From assembly GCA_963718755.1 (NCBI GenBank), contig OY970376.1:682001-746000 (forward strand): a DNA stretch of 64,000 nt, in the 5' to 3' direction. A model generated the notes under the pieces. That model saw only the letters and a program-made list of their open reading frames with translations. It was not told the origin of the DNA and searched no databases. The stretch is from VRUE01 sp963718755 (GTDB lineage Bacteria > Actinomycetota > Thermoleophilia > Solirubrobacterales > 70-9). Both the position numbers and the translations under genes were made by a program. Below are positions 7,721 through 17,283 of the stretch, one piece after another. Position 1 is the stretch's first letter, and each line of letters starts with the position of its first letter.

Positions 7721-7862
7721 GTGCCTTCGCTGAGCCGAGGAGCTAGCCTCGGCTTAGCAATTCGATATGCCCGCAAATAGTGTTGGCGGCTTTTGCGCGC
7801 GTACCGATCGGTGCTCGGTGCGGTCTGGTGCCGAGAGGGTTTCGGGCCGAGGGGAAGGCGGG

Positions 7863-10625
7863 TCAGCGCCGGCGCTTTGCCGACTTCTTCTTCCCGCACC
7901 CTTGCGCCTGCACCAGCGGGTTGAAATCGTGACTGCGGCCATTCTGGCCGCTGAAGCTGGCGGTTGCCCTTGAGGGACGCGCGCAGAGGTTGCGGCTGTT
8001 GACTATCAGGCCCTTTTTGCCGCCCTGCATGTCGAGGACGAACTTGGTCACGGGGGCGTCGGGAATCGATTCGAAGCTGGCGCGGATGCCGCCTTTGTGG
8101 GAGTCGATGCGGCCGACCAGATCGATCTCGACTTGCGCCGAGGGCGGCCCTTTGAGCGCCATCACCAAGTCGGGCAGGTTGTGGTTCGAGGATCGCAGGT
8201 AGACGAGGCCTTTAAACGGCCCATCGATCAGCGGCGAGGTTGCTCTGGCCTGCCCGTAGATCGAGCCTTTGGGGCAGTTCTCGGCGGCGAACTGCACGCG
8301 GGTGCAGATCGTCCTGATGTGGGCCTGGTCGAGGAAGGCAGAGTTCGGCAAGGTGACGACGGCCTCGGCGAAGTTGGCGTCCTTGGCGCGAGGGGTGACG
8401 ATCGCCCGCAGGGCGGGGTGATCGCCTCGTTTGGTGCCGCCTTTCAGGCGCAGGGCCAGCTTCGGCTTGAAGCCGAGACTGGCGCAGTCGGCGGCCTGGA
8501 AGCGGTCGGCCAGGGAGACCGGCACGTCATCGGCCGGGTTGAAGACGTCAAGGAAAGAGCCAAAGAGGGTCGCCTCGAAGCTGAGGCGCCTGCAGCTGGT
8601 CGGGTTGAGGGTGAAGTTGGGGCGGTCGACCTGCACGCGCAGGTCTCTCACCTTCAGCACGATCCCCTCGAGGATGTGGGGGATCGGGTCTGAAGCGGCG
8701 CCGTCGACTTCGGCTCTGGCGCTTACGCGGTTGAGCTTCAAGGCGACACGGACGACCACGGTGCCGACGTCAAAGGGGCCGGCCACCGCCGGGGTGATCA
8801 CCGCGACGCTGAGCGGAGCGCCGTTGTAGGGGCCGGCAAGGTAGGCGGTGCCGCCCACGTAGGTGAGCGCGGGGCCGACCCCCGCGCCGGCGAGGGTGCT
8901 GCCGATCCGGGAGCTGGCCGGGCAGCTGGGTGCGGCCAGCTCCTCCTTGCCGCTCTTGACCTTGGCGGCGGCGAGCGCCGCATCGGGGCATCTCTCTAGG
9001 CCAGCCAACTTGCCAAGCAGGCCGGGCGGGAAGCTCGAGGAGAACTTGGTCATGTCCTGATCGCCGTCCTTGCGGGTGAGGCGCATGTGGACGGGGGAGA
9101 AGGATCCGGCGCTGTTAGAGATCGTGCCGGCGCTGAAGGTCGGCTCGAAGGGCGGCACGCCGCCGGGTGGGCAGGGCCCGCCGCCGGGGCCGGTCGTGAT
9201 CTGGAAGGGCGAGGTGGTCTCAAACGGTTTGGCCGGGTTGGCCCAGGGGGTGAACTCGGCGCTGACCTCGAAGGTGCCGCAGTGCGGCGGGGTGACCAGC
9301 GGGCTGCGGCCGCCCTCGCGGAAGTGGAAGTGGAAGTGGCTGAAGGGCAGCTGAGGGACGTTCTCGGCGGTGGTGATCAGCTGCCCGGTGCGGGGATCCG
9401 GCTCGACCCTCGCGGTCTGCTTGACCAAGATGCCGAGCTCGGGGTCCTTGATCACGATGTAGATGGCGATCAGGGTGCCGGCGAGGTTTTTGAAGGGCTC
9501 GGCGACGAAGACCGTGCCCTCGAGGATCTCGCCTTCGAGGAGCTGGCTTTCGATTTGCACCGTGCCGACCTTTGAGGACGACGGGCAGCCCTCGCCAAAC
9601 TGGGAGGCGAGCGTCTCCCTTGCCAGGTCAGCTTCGCTGCAGACGCCGAGGCCTTCCGCCTGGGAGGGGTTGATCGTCATCCCCTCGGGCAGGGTTACGG
9701 CGATCTCCTTTATGTCCGAGCGGGCGGTGCCGGTGGGGCTGGTCAGCCCTTCGTCGTCGATCTCGAAGTCGACGTCGAGGCCTGAGGGGCTCTCGGCCTG
9801 GGCGGTGGTCGGCTGGGCGGAGAGTTCTGGAGAGAAGAGGAGCTTGGCGCACTCCCCCATTCCGGCGACCGAGGATTTGTGTTCGGCGAAATCGCCTTTC
9901 CAGGAAACGCCTTCGAAGATCGTCTCAAGCGGACCCGTGCAGCTGCGCGGCAGGGTAATGAAAGGGCGTTCGGGGATCGAGACCGGGCAGCTGCCGGCGG
10001 CTTGGAAGCACTTGCCCCGTTCGGAGTCATGCACGGCAGAGGCAGGGTTGCCCCACAGCGTCGCTTCTGCGCCGCCGACTTCGACCTGGTTCGAGATATT
10101 GCGCTGAAGCGCAATGACGTTGTAAGGAGGCTCGGTGCTGAGCCTGAGCTCAATCGTCACCGGCACATGCAGCACATTGAAGCCGATCTTGCCCACTGCG
10201 CCCGGCGGCGGCACCAGGTTGAAGATCGCTGCGGGGTCACCCCCCACTTCGCCGGGAGCGCGTACCGTCACCCCACCGATCGCGGTCGAGTCGGGGCATT
10301 CGCCGTATTCGAATTTGGCCGTGTTCAGGAAATCGGCCCCCGGACAGCGTGGTACCGCGCGTGGATCGCCCACCAGGCCAGCCGGCGCATTGATCGTGAA
10401 ATCTCTGAATTCCCCGTCAGAGATCTCTTTGCCTCCTTCCATCACAGTATTAAATTCAAGATTGGTAACAAATTCAAACGGATGGGTTCCAGCTTCGATC
10501 TCCGCTCCCCCCGCGGAATCGACGAAGGCGGATTCGGCCGTGAAGCCGAAGGCCCCTGCAGCCGAAGAAGGAACGGGGAGTGAAATGAGGCAGGCAGCTG
10601 CCAGCAGTGCCGGGAGGCGTTTCAT
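7863..10625 (-). CDS. Large secreted protein, unknown family
   Basis: A 920-residue protein with a signal peptide (MKRLPALLAAACLISLPVPSSAAG) and no further membrane segment. The body is beta-rich and contains recurring units with paired cysteines, such as RCPGADFLN...YGECPDSTAIGG, RCPDAALAAAKVKSG...CPASSRIG and CPKGSIYGQA, which look like degenerate internal repeats. The C-terminus is strongly basic (GKKKSAKRRR). It is the last gene of a three-gene operon; its ATG overlaps the stop of the winged-helix gene by 4 bases. I infer an extracellular or wall-associated protein; no catalytic motif is visible. Confidence 0.8.
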   Translation of the reverse strand: MKRLPALLAAACLISLPVPSSAAGAFGFTAESAFVDSAGGAEIEAGTHPFEFVTNLEFNTVMEGGKEISDGEFRDFTINAPAGLVGDPRAVPRCPGADFLNTAKFEYGECPDSTAIGGVTVRAPGEVGGDPAAIFNLVPPPGAVGKIGFNVLHVPVTIELRLSTEPPYNVIALQRNISNQVEVGGAEATLWGNPASAVHDSERGKCFQAAGSCPVSIPERPFITLPRSCTGPLETIFEGVSWKGDFAEHKSSVAGMGECAKLLFSPELSAQPTTAQAESPSGLDVDFEIDDEGLTSPTGTARSDIKEIAVTLPEGMTINPSQAEGLGVCSEADLARETLASQFGEGCPSSSKVGTVQIESQLLEGEILEGTVFVAEPFKNLAGTLIAIYIVIKDPELGILVKQTARVEPDPRTGQLITTAENVPQLPFSHFHFHFREGGRSPLVTPPHCGTFEVSAEFTPWANPAKPFETTSPFQITTGPGGGPCPPGGVPPFEPTFSAGTISNSAGSFSPVHMRLTRKDGDQDMTKFSSSFPPGLLGKLAGLERCPDAALAAAKVKSGKEELAAPSCPASSRIGSTLAGAGVGPALTYVGGTAYLAGPYNGAPLSVAVITPAVAGPFDVGTVVVRVALKLNRVSARAEVDGAASDPIPHILEGIVLKVRDLRVQVDRPNFTLNPTSCRRLSFEATLFGSFLDVFNPADDVPVSLADRFQAADCASLGFKPKLALRLKGGTKRGDHPALRAIVTPRAKDANFAEAVVTLPNSAFLDQAHIRTICTRVQFAAENCPKGSIYGQARATSPLIDGPFKGLVYLRSSNHNLPDLVMALKGPPSAQVEIDLVGRIDSHKGGIRASFESIPDAPVTKFVLDMQGGKKGLIVNSRNLCARPSRATASFSGQNGRSHDFNPLVQAQGCGKKKSAKRRR

Positions 10626-11074
10626 CTTTGCTTGCCTTTGCGGCTGGAGTGCAGGTGATCCGTAAGCTCGTCCACGACGAGGCAGAGCAGCTGACGGAGC
10701 AGCTCACTGACCAGGGGGCGGAGAAACGCGGTCAGCTGCAGGGGGCGGCGGTTGGCGCGAACCAAGTTCCCCAAGGCGATGCCGAGCTCGGCAGCGCGGT
10801 CGCTCGTGCGGTGGGCGTGCCTGGTCGGGCCGCTGATTCCCCTGTCGTGGATCAGGTGGAGATAGCCGCTGTCCCTCAACACGGCGATGTGGCCGTAGAC
10901 GCTGCGAAGCGAGATTTCGCCGAGCTCGTCGCTGAGCTCGCGTTTGAGCGCGCACAGAAGCTCGGCCGCGGTGAGCGCTTCGGCGCCCGCCAGCTCGAGA
11001 ATCTTCAGGCGCACGGGGTGGGCGAGGGGCCCCTCGGGGCCGCCATGCTCCGGCGGCGGGCAGGCGCGGCTCAT
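10622..11074 (-). CDS. Small winged-helix (ArsR-like) regulator
   Basis: 150 residues from the ATG at 11074 (MSRACPPPEHGG). I chose this start because it overlaps the upstream stop by 4 bases; a longer reading to 11272 would overlap the neighbour by 200 bases. A winged-helix motif is seen in HPVRLKILELAGAEALTAAE followed by SLRSVYGHIAVLRDSGYLHL. The sequence continues with ARANRR-like basic residues and a helical C-terminus. Translational coupling on both sides ties it to the two giant secreted proteins, so it probably controls or senses them. ArsR or a PadR-like relative are both possible. Confidence 0.75.
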   Translation of the reverse strand: MSRACPPPEHGGPEGPLAHPVRLKILELAGAEALTAAELLCALKRELSDELGEISLRSVYGHIAVLRDSGYLHLIHDRGISGPTRHAHRTSDRAAELGIALGNLVRANRRPLQLTAFLRPLVSELLRQLLCLVVDELTDHLHSSRKGKQR

Positions 11075-14000
11075 CGCGAGGGCCTCCTCTGGGGGCGTGC
11101 CTTGGCGCCCTGGCGGCGGCTTGCCTGGCGGGGCACGCAACGCGTCCGGCCCTTGCGGCGCACCTTGCGCTTGCCGCGCGGGCAACCTTTGGCAGGCGGC
11201 AGATTGCCGGCACCTTCCAGCGCCGCACTGGCAGGCGTCAGCGCCTGCGGTGGAGGGGAGGGGATCTGACATGCCTCGCCTTCACAGGGCTTTTTAGGGG
11301 TAGGTGGAGTCGGCAGGCCTCCATTCACCCGGGCGTCGTATATATCGACGAGGCCCGGGTCCTGAGGAAGGAGGCTGGCAGCGGTCCTTATGAAGGCATC
11401 CGAGCCGTCTATGTCGGCATCGACGAAGGTAGAGTCGCTGGGACTCTCGCCGGATGAAATCAAGCTGAGGCATCCGCCCGCGCTCGCCACGAAGAGCTCT
11501 GCGCCCATCGAATCGCATTGAGATTGGCTTGCGGCCCGCTCCCACTCATAGACATCCCCTTTGCCGTTGGTGTCGCGCGGCAAGAGGGCTTCGAAGCTTT
11601 CGAAGAAGAGGCGATTGCCATCGGTCGAGAGATTTCGCGGCAGGTAGAATTGGGTCTCGGAGGGAGTCATCTGGGCGGCGACCATCAGTGACGCTGCCAA
11701 ATTGCCTTTGAACTCCCGCGCTTCCGGTCGTGCCCCGCTCGGGTTGCAGGAGATGCAATGCAGCTCCTCCGTCGCTGCGTCGTAGAGGAAGAGCTCGAGG
11801 GCAGGGTGGCCGTCGCTCGCGTCGATGTTGTCGTAGCCGGTCAGCGAGGCCGTCGAGACGAAGGCGAGGTGGGCTCCATCGGGCGTCATCCTCGTGCCGC
11901 GCTTGTTCGCTTCCGAGGGGGCCACCGAGAAGCCCGATTTCGCGAAGCTCCCGCGGTCGACGTCGGCCGTGTCGAGAGTCGCCACCAGCTTCGTCTCGCC
12001 GCCCTCGCGCAGGAACAGGTTCGCCGCCCCCACTTTACCTTCTCCCTCCAGCGCTTCGTTTGAAACGAAGTAGAGGCGCGATCCATCCTCGCTTGCCTCC
12101 ACCACGCCGAGCACCCCTTTGGCAATGAGCGTCTGCAGCGGTGCTTCCGCGGCCAGTGCTTTGTCGACGTCGTACGCGTAGAGTTCTTGCCCGAGGGTGT
12201 AGAAAGCTTCGGAGCCGTTGGTCGTAGCAGTCCAAAGCAGCGCCGGGCCTGGGGAGATTTCCAACGTTTTTTTGCCTTCTATCCGGGCATAGAGGGCGCC
12301 TTCACCAGCCCCACCCTCCTCTTTAGGCACGCTCCAAAAAACCCGCGCCCCGTCAGCCGAAACGGCGCGGGCGACCATGTTTTCCCGGTCTTCACCGGTC
12401 CCCAGCTCCTGACGGATGCCGAGCGCCGAGGATTTGCCGCTTGCGTTGCCATTCGGCAGCACGCTCACCAGGCGCAGCTGCCCGCAGCCTTCTCCCTGGA
12501 CATGTTCGTAGAGCTGTGCGATCGGCTGCCCCGAGCTGGTTTTCGCGTTTGACGCCGCCGTCCCGGTAACCGCCAGTTTGCCGTTGGCGCTGAAGATCGC
12601 CCGGCTGCCGTCGGCCGAGAGGCCCTGCAGCTGTGGCCAATATTCGTTTGAGTTCTGGTTGGTCGGCGGGCTGGTCGTCAGCGCCTCATAGGCGCCCGTA
12701 TCGTTGTTGCGGCGGTAGAGATTGAGAAAGCCCGCCTCTCCGCATTCGTCGAGCACCGGACCGGTGTCGTGAAAGAGCCAGCCGCTCTCGAGCTCTGCCG
12801 AGAAGGCTTTGAACTGCATGTCGAGGGTGGCGGCGGTGTTACCGGTGATGATTTTCGATTCGCGCGGCGGTGAGATCGGCTCGGTTTCCCATTGCACGTC
12901 GTCAATGCGCCTCGCCAGGTACTGCGAGGTAAAGGGGGCGCCGGAGGCGTCCCCGAAAGCGGTCGCCGCCGAGTAGGTGAACCGCTCACCGCCGGTCGCG
13001 CTCTGGTCGAGGCGGGCGAGATACTGGCGAGCGTTGAGGAGGACTTCGATGTCAGCGCCGTTTTTGTCGACCGGAGAGACCATCTCATAGGCCCGGCAGT
13101 TGGGTAATGCCGCGGCGGCGCCGATGCGGAAGGAGGCATTGGGGCACGGTGAAACGGAGCCCAAGAGGGGGAAGGTGGTGAAGGTGCGGGGCTCGCCTGC
13201 AATCGGTGCGTCGATCAACGGGTCGTTTGCGAACACCCGGTAGTGGTAGAGGGTGTCCGGGGTGAGCGAGCTCAGCTGCACGAAGCGGGTGGTCGCTCCT
13301 TCTGATTCGAAGTTGAGCGGCGCCTGCGCTTCACTCGGGGACCTCGTCGCCGTCGCGAAGCCATCGCCGCCTTTGCCTTTGTCTTCCTGGTATGCCGTGT
13401 CCTCGACGTATTCGAAGTAGCCGGTGGCCGGGATGCCGAGCGGATCGACGGTGGCGTTCAGCCGCGCCGAATCGGTGCCCACCTTGGTGGCGAAGGTGGC
13501 GAGGATTTCAAGCGGCGGTTTGGTCGTGAACGGCTCCCCTTCGACGATCGCCGGTTCGCCCACTGGCGATTTGGCGTTTTCAGCGACGACGCGGAAATGG
13601 TAGGTCGTCTCCGGATCGAGACACGGGCTTCCGGGAAGTTCGGCTTCCACCTCCGGGTCCGGACAGCCGATCACGGTATTCACCTGATGCAGCAGCAGCA
13701 GATCGGTGCTTATCGTGGCCGGCGGCGTGCTTTTCGCCGTTGCGAAGCCGCCGTTCGCCTCAAAGGCGGCATCATCGACGTACTCGAAATGATAGGTCGT
13801 CGCGTCGCCCTCTGGATTGATACCTGCTCCGAGCGTCGCTTTCGTGTTGCCGACCGACACCACTTCCACGCAGCAGACAAGCGGCCCCGGGCCTGGAAGC
13901 GGGAACAGCGCCACTCGATTGCCACCGCCGGAGAACTCTTCGCTGCCGTATATGCCTTTGCCGTCTTTGGCGACCGCGATGCCGCTGAGACCGCCGAGAT

Positions 14001-14850
14001 TTTCTTTGATCTCGCCGTAACCGAACCGACTCAGCTCGTTCAGCACCGTGTCATACTCAACAATGACAATGTGGAAACCTCCACCGACTTTCGACTCAAG
14101 CTGCTGCACGAAGATGTGGTTGCTGGCGGGGTCGATCGTCAACACTTTGCTATTGCTGCCTACTCCGGCGTCTTTCAGTTTCGTTGCGTCGGGTTCGCTC
14201 AGTTCGTACTTCTCCACGCGGCCGCTGGGCCGCGTGACGTAAGCGTCGCCGGCTGAATCTATTGCGATACCGGCCGGCCGGCCGCGCCCGCCAATTTCGA
14301 GGATCCGATGAAAGGCCCGGAGGGCTCGAACCTCTCCACGCGTGCTTCGCAGTTGCTTACCACCGTTTCCGTTTACACAATCGCTGACGTGGATCGTGCC
14401 GCCCGGACCAACACCGATCTGATCATCCAGGCGCGCGAACTGTCCCGCACCGCTCCCCGGCCCGCCGATGACGTTCTTGAAGCTCCCATCCGCGGCAAAC
14501 CTCACAACCCGCTGGTTGCCGCTGTCGAAGACATAGACGTCGCCGTCGGAGGAGGAGATGTTCAGCGGGTCGCGATCGATCGCGAGCGCACGCGGTTCGT
14601 CGAGCTGGCCGCTTCCAAAAGCGAAGAGGGGATTGCCGTCTTTATCGAAGACGTTGATGCGGTCGTTTCGGAGATCAGCGACGTAGACATTGCCGGTTTC
14701 CTGACTCACCGCCACCCCTTCGGGTTCATCGCACTGACCCGCGCCCGACCCTTTCGGACAGAAGCTCGTCTGCGCGGCGGCGGTCCCAGCGAGAGCAAGG
14801 CCGAGCACCGCCACGGCGCCCACCGCTGCCCACGTCACGAGTGCTCTCAT
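11071..14850 (-). CDS. Giant secreted NHL/beta-propeller protein
   Basis: About 1259 residues. The start at 14850 (MRALVTWAAVG) is preferred over 14910 because AGAGGA lies 5 bases upstream and the signal peptide (AAVGAVAVLGLALAGTAAAQ) then begins at once. The N-terminal part has NHL-type repeats (EPEGVAVSQETGNVYVADLR, ...DEPRALAIDR...). Next come two or three fibronectin-III-like units (ATLGAGINPEGDATTYHFEY; ARLNATVDPLGIPATGYFEY). From RAYEMVSPVDKNGAD there is a second propeller-like half with WD40-like TolB-style blades. The C-terminus is basic. First gene of the operon with the winged-helix and 920-residue proteins. Likely cell-surface; function unknown. Confidence 0.82.
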   Translation of the reverse strand: MRALVTWAAVGAVAVLGLALAGTAAAQTSFCPKGSGAGQCDEPEGVAVSQETGNVYVADLRNDRINVFDKDGNPLFAFGSGQLDEPRALAIDRDPLNISSSDGDVYVFDSGNQRVVRFAADGSFKNVIGGPGSGAGQFARLDDQIGVGPGGTIHVSDCVNGNGGKQLRSTRGEVRALRAFHRILEIGGRGRPAGIAIDSAGDAYVTRPSGRVEKYELSEPDATKLKDAGVGSNSKVLTIDPASNHIFVQQLESKVGGGFHIVIVEYDTVLNELSRFGYGEIKENLGGLSGIAVAKDGKGIYGSEEFSGGGNRVALFPLPGPGPLVCCVEVVSVGNTKATLGAGINPEGDATTYHFEYVDDAAFEANGGFATAKSTPPATISTDLLLLHQVNTVIGCPDPEVEAELPGSPCLDPETTYHFRVVAENAKSPVGEPAIVEGEPFTTKPPLEILATFATKVGTDSARLNATVDPLGIPATGYFEYVEDTAYQEDKGKGGDGFATATRSPSEAQAPLNFESEGATTRFVQLSSLTPDTLYHYRVFANDPLIDAPIAGEPRTFTTFPLLGSVSPCPNASFRIGAAAALPNCRAYEMVSPVDKNGADIEVLLNARQYLARLDQSATGGERFTYSAATAFGDASGAPFTSQYLARRIDDVQWETEPISPPRESKIITGNTAATLDMQFKAFSAELESGWLFHDTGPVLDECGEAGFLNLYRRNNDTGAYEALTTSPPTNQNSNEYWPQLQGLSADGSRAIFSANGKLAVTGTAASNAKTSSGQPIAQLYEHVQGEGCGQLRLVSVLPNGNASGKSSALGIRQELGTGEDRENMVARAVSADGARVFWSVPKEEGGAGEGALYARIEGKKTLEISPGPALLWTATTNGSEAFYTLGQELYAYDVDKALAAEAPLQTLIAKGVLGVVEASEDGSRLYFVSNEALEGEGKVGAANLFLREGGETKLVATLDTADVDRGSFAKSGFSVAPSEANKRGTRMTPDGAHLAFVSTASLTGYDNIDASDGHPALELFLYDAATEELHCISCNPSGARPEAREFKGNLAASLMVAAQMTPSETQFYLPRNLSTDGNRLFFESFEALLPRDTNGKGDVYEWERAASQSQCDSMGAELFVASAGGCLSLISSGESPSDSTFVDADIDGSDAFIRTAASLLPQDPGLVDIYDARVNGGLPTPPTPKKPCEGEACQIPSPPPQALTPASAALEGAGNLPPAKGCPRGKRKVRRKGRTRCVPRQASRRQGAKARPQRRPSR

Positions 14851-14942
14851 CGTCCTCTGCCCATTCCCCGGTTTGTCCAGACGGTATCTCGCCTGGAACC
14901 CTTCCGGCACTTTATCGGAAAGTTTACATATCTGTCAAGGAA

Positions 14943-14977
14943 CAACTGGGGCCGGGTATCTCTCCCGGCCCCAGTTG
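14943..14977 (-). terminator. 14-bp stem terminator downstream of the decayed cassette
   Basis: CAACTGGGGCCGGG (14943-14956) pairs perfectly with 14964-14977 around a 7-base loop. It follows the minus-strand pseudogene at 15046 and precedes the NHL gene start. It shares the GGGGCCGG core of the other cassette terminators. Confidence 0.7.
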
Positions 14978-15045
14978 ACCTGGCCATTCGACCGAGCGTT
15001 TGCTGCTCAGCCGATATCGGGCTAACTAGCCGATGTGGATGATGC

Positions 15046-15763
15046 TCACGGGCCGATGTCGATGTTCACAGGCACGCCGTTGTGTTTGTGTTCGCTTTTG
15101 CTACCGGTGTCTTCAAAGCCGGAGACTTTCACCTTACCTTTGTAGTTCACCGGTGTGTGTCTCGGTGGCTCCACCGCCAGCACACGCGCCGATGCCGGTA
15201 CCGGTTGTGTGTGTAAATGTGAGGCCGGTTACGTCAACGTCGACTGTGATCTTTTTAATATTGTTCTCTACAATGTTTGTGTATCTGATTCCACCAACTG
15301 TCTGGGGCGGAACGTGGATGGTGCACTTGATTGTCTGTGACCCCACCTGGTGTCCTGTTAGCTGTGACTGTGATGTCGTTACCCGGTGGGCACACGACGT
15401 CGACCCAGCCTTTTGTTTCGGCTGACGTCGGATCGATTGTGAATAGGTAGTCGCAGCCGTTGGGGTCAACCTCAACCGGAACTCCCAGCGGTCCAACGCA
15501 GTGGCCATATTTCGGTGTTACTGTGATTTGGGTGGCGGGGCTTTTTTCAACTGTACCTTCATACGTTCCGTTGGGACATTCGAACGTTCCAGCTGTCGTG
15601 AAGAATTTCTCGTCTTCCCTCACCAGCCTGGCTGGCTGTGAGTACGACCGGTTCTTTGGCCGATGTAAAGTTCCTCAGCGGCCATCGCCGCCGAGGCGGT
15701 GATTGCGCCAAGCGCAAGCACGGCACCGAGGGCGCGCCCAAAGAGCTTCAGATTGCGAACCAT
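15046..15763 (-). pseudogene. Decayed single-domain secreted paralogue with several frameshifts
   Basis: The family start (MVRNLKLFGRALGAVLALGAI) is at 15763. Shifts follow near 15670 (after AAMA), near 15620 (GEGE/REDEKFF), near 15345 (TPGG/QTIKC) and near 15145 (GEYKGK), each moving the family sequence to another frame. The terminal part (EHKHNGVPV then NIDIGP) stops at 15046, and the last family cysteine is lost. Four independent lesions point to an old pseudogene rather than sequencing error. It is separated from the other cassettes by the three-gene operon. Confidence 0.85.
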
Positions 15764-16249
15764 TTTCTGTTCCCTTCGTTATCCGTTTCTCCGCGTCGTC
15801 ATAACGCGGCGCTATTCCGGGAAGCCATAACCGTGGCCTGACGTTTAGTCAAGGAATATGGAGCTATACGCCCAAACTGCACGCCGGTGCAGGCTGCATT
15901 TCGAAAGAGCCCTGCAAACACCGTTGGAGTGGTCGCCGCGCGTGTCAATTGCTGCCCCGCACAACCCGGCGTCGCAAGAGCGATTTCTGCGGGGCTGCGC
16001 ACTCGGCCGCCGCTCGGAATGCGCAGCCGGCCCAGGCTAGGCCGAATCGAGGCAGGGTGATGAGATCCGCGCCCTGGCCATTCCGTTACCTCCATGAGTG
16101 CCCGCTGCCACTCGACCAAGGCACCCAGAAGCGGATCAGCGAGCGGCGACGGCCCACCGGCTGGTGGCCCCGCCGGAGTGCGGCGAGGCGGGTGCCACCA
16201 CTCGACCGCCGGGAAGATCCTCACCCGTCACGGCATGCCGCCCCGAGCC
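15764..16249. other. Intergenic stretch, 486 bp; no gene seen
   Basis: It contains the likely promoter of the decayed cassette (TTGACT ... TTATGG on the minus strand, about 15852-15825). Open frames on both strands have no ribosome-binding site and no recognisable sequence. GC-rich inverted words (CCACCGGCTGGTGG near 16155) are present but short. Confidence 0.4.
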
Positions 16250-16756
16250 TCAGTTAATAAATTCCCCGCCATAAACAAATTCAAACGGATTCGAGTTACA
16301 CGAGTCTAGACCCAATTCACCGCCGAGCTTTCGCGCTTCGTTGTACACATCATTGGTTATAACCACCTTGAAGGGGGCACCTTCGGCTTTTTTGATCCAG
16401 GCTTGATAGGCATCACGAAGTTCTTCGAATCCCTCGTCATCTCCATCCGAAGCTTCGACGGCCGCAAGCTGGGACTTGGCGGCAACTACCAGAGTCGGAA
16501 CGTAGGAGCCAACTTCGAGTCGTATTTCGTCTTTCTCGGTAAGCGGGCCCTTTGCTTCGGCAGCGTTCATGGTTCGCTTGATCTTGGTGCCAGCTGCTTT
16601 GTTGCTGGACGAGCAGGCTGCGTTGACCCGAGCCACGGAATCCTCGGCTCCCGCATCGTCGTCCCCTCCACACCCGGACGACATCAGGCCGATGATCAGG
16701 GCGATTACGCTCAATGAGCCAAGTTTCCGTTTCCTACGCAAGGTCTCCTCCTTCAT
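16250..16756 (-). CDS. Small lipoprotein, paralogue of the upstream gene
   Basis: 168 residues with a type II signal peptide: basic start, hydrophobic core SVIALIIGLM, lipobox SSGC (Cys about 29). The mature part is helical and acidic. It shares with the gene at 16757 the pattern DAYxAWIxKA followed by NxxYNxARxLxGxxGLxxCxxxPFxF, so the two are paralogues. Its ATG abuts the neighbour's TGA (TGAATG), so they form a pair. The conserved cysteine may form a disulfide. Family not recognised. Confidence 0.75.
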   Translation of the reverse strand: MKEETLRRKRKLGSLSVIALIIGLMSSGCGGDDDAGAEDSVARVNAACSSSNKAAGTKIKRTMNAAEAKGPLTEKDEIRLEVGSYVPTLVVAAKSQLAAVEASDGDDEGFEELRDAYQAWIKKAEGAPFKVVITNDVYNEARKLGGELGLDSCNSNPFEFVYGGEFIN

Positions 16757-17245
16757 TCAGAAACCAAATGGACTTGCCTTGCAGTCAGCTAGTCCATAGG
16801 TTCCAGCTAGATTTCTGGCTTTGTTATAGGTGTTGTTTTCCAAGACCGTTTTCTGTGGACTTCGGCGTGCTTTGCTGATCCAGGCTCGGTAAGCGTCGAG
16901 AATTGCGTCCACGCGCTTCCTGTCCTCTGGCGGTGCATCGAACGCTCGGAAGGCACGCGCCTGCGATTCGGCATCGGCCAGCAGGATCGGGAGGATGAAC
17001 TCGACTTCCAGGTTGATCGCTTTCCCCTCGGAATCGGCGCGTTTGACCCTCGGCTCGTCGTACACCTCGAAGAGCCTCGCCGCAGCTCTGCGATTGTGTG
17101 CCGCGCATGCTGCGTTGAGGCGCTTGAACGCTGCAGAGTTGTGATCGACGGCCTCGCCGCTGCCGCATCTTGCCATCAGCAGCGCCAGCAGAATGCCGAG
17201 CGGCGGAAGCAGCCAATGGCTCCAGAGTCCTCCTTCTCCCATCAT
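16757..17245 (-). CDS. Small lipoprotein, first of a paralogous pair
   Basis: 162 residues. The N-terminal hydrophobic segment (LLPPLGILLALLMARC) ends in a plausible lipobox Cys at about 27. The mature domain shares NAACxxxN near the start, and AYRAWISKA, NNTYNKARNLAGTYGL and CKASPFGF near the end, with the next gene. Two adjacent ATGs (17245 and 17242) are possible starts. It is divergent from the methyltransferase at 17284. Envelope-attached protein of unknown role. Confidence 0.7.
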   Translation of the reverse strand: MMGEGGLWSHWLLPPLGILLALLMARCGSGEAVDHNSAAFKRLNAACAAHNRRAAARLFEVYDEPRVKRADSEGKAINLEVEFILPILLADAESQARAFRAFDAPPEDRKRVDAILDAYRAWISKARRSPQKTVLENNTYNKARNLAGTYGLADCKASPFGF

Positions 17246-17283
17246 TGATTTCGAGACCTTAATTGATATAGACTTTCAGATCA

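Noticed and set aside
15799..16224. 141-residue open frame on the minus strand
   Set aside because: No recognisable motif or ribosome-binding site; Pro/Arg-rich composition typical of a non-coding GC-rich frame.
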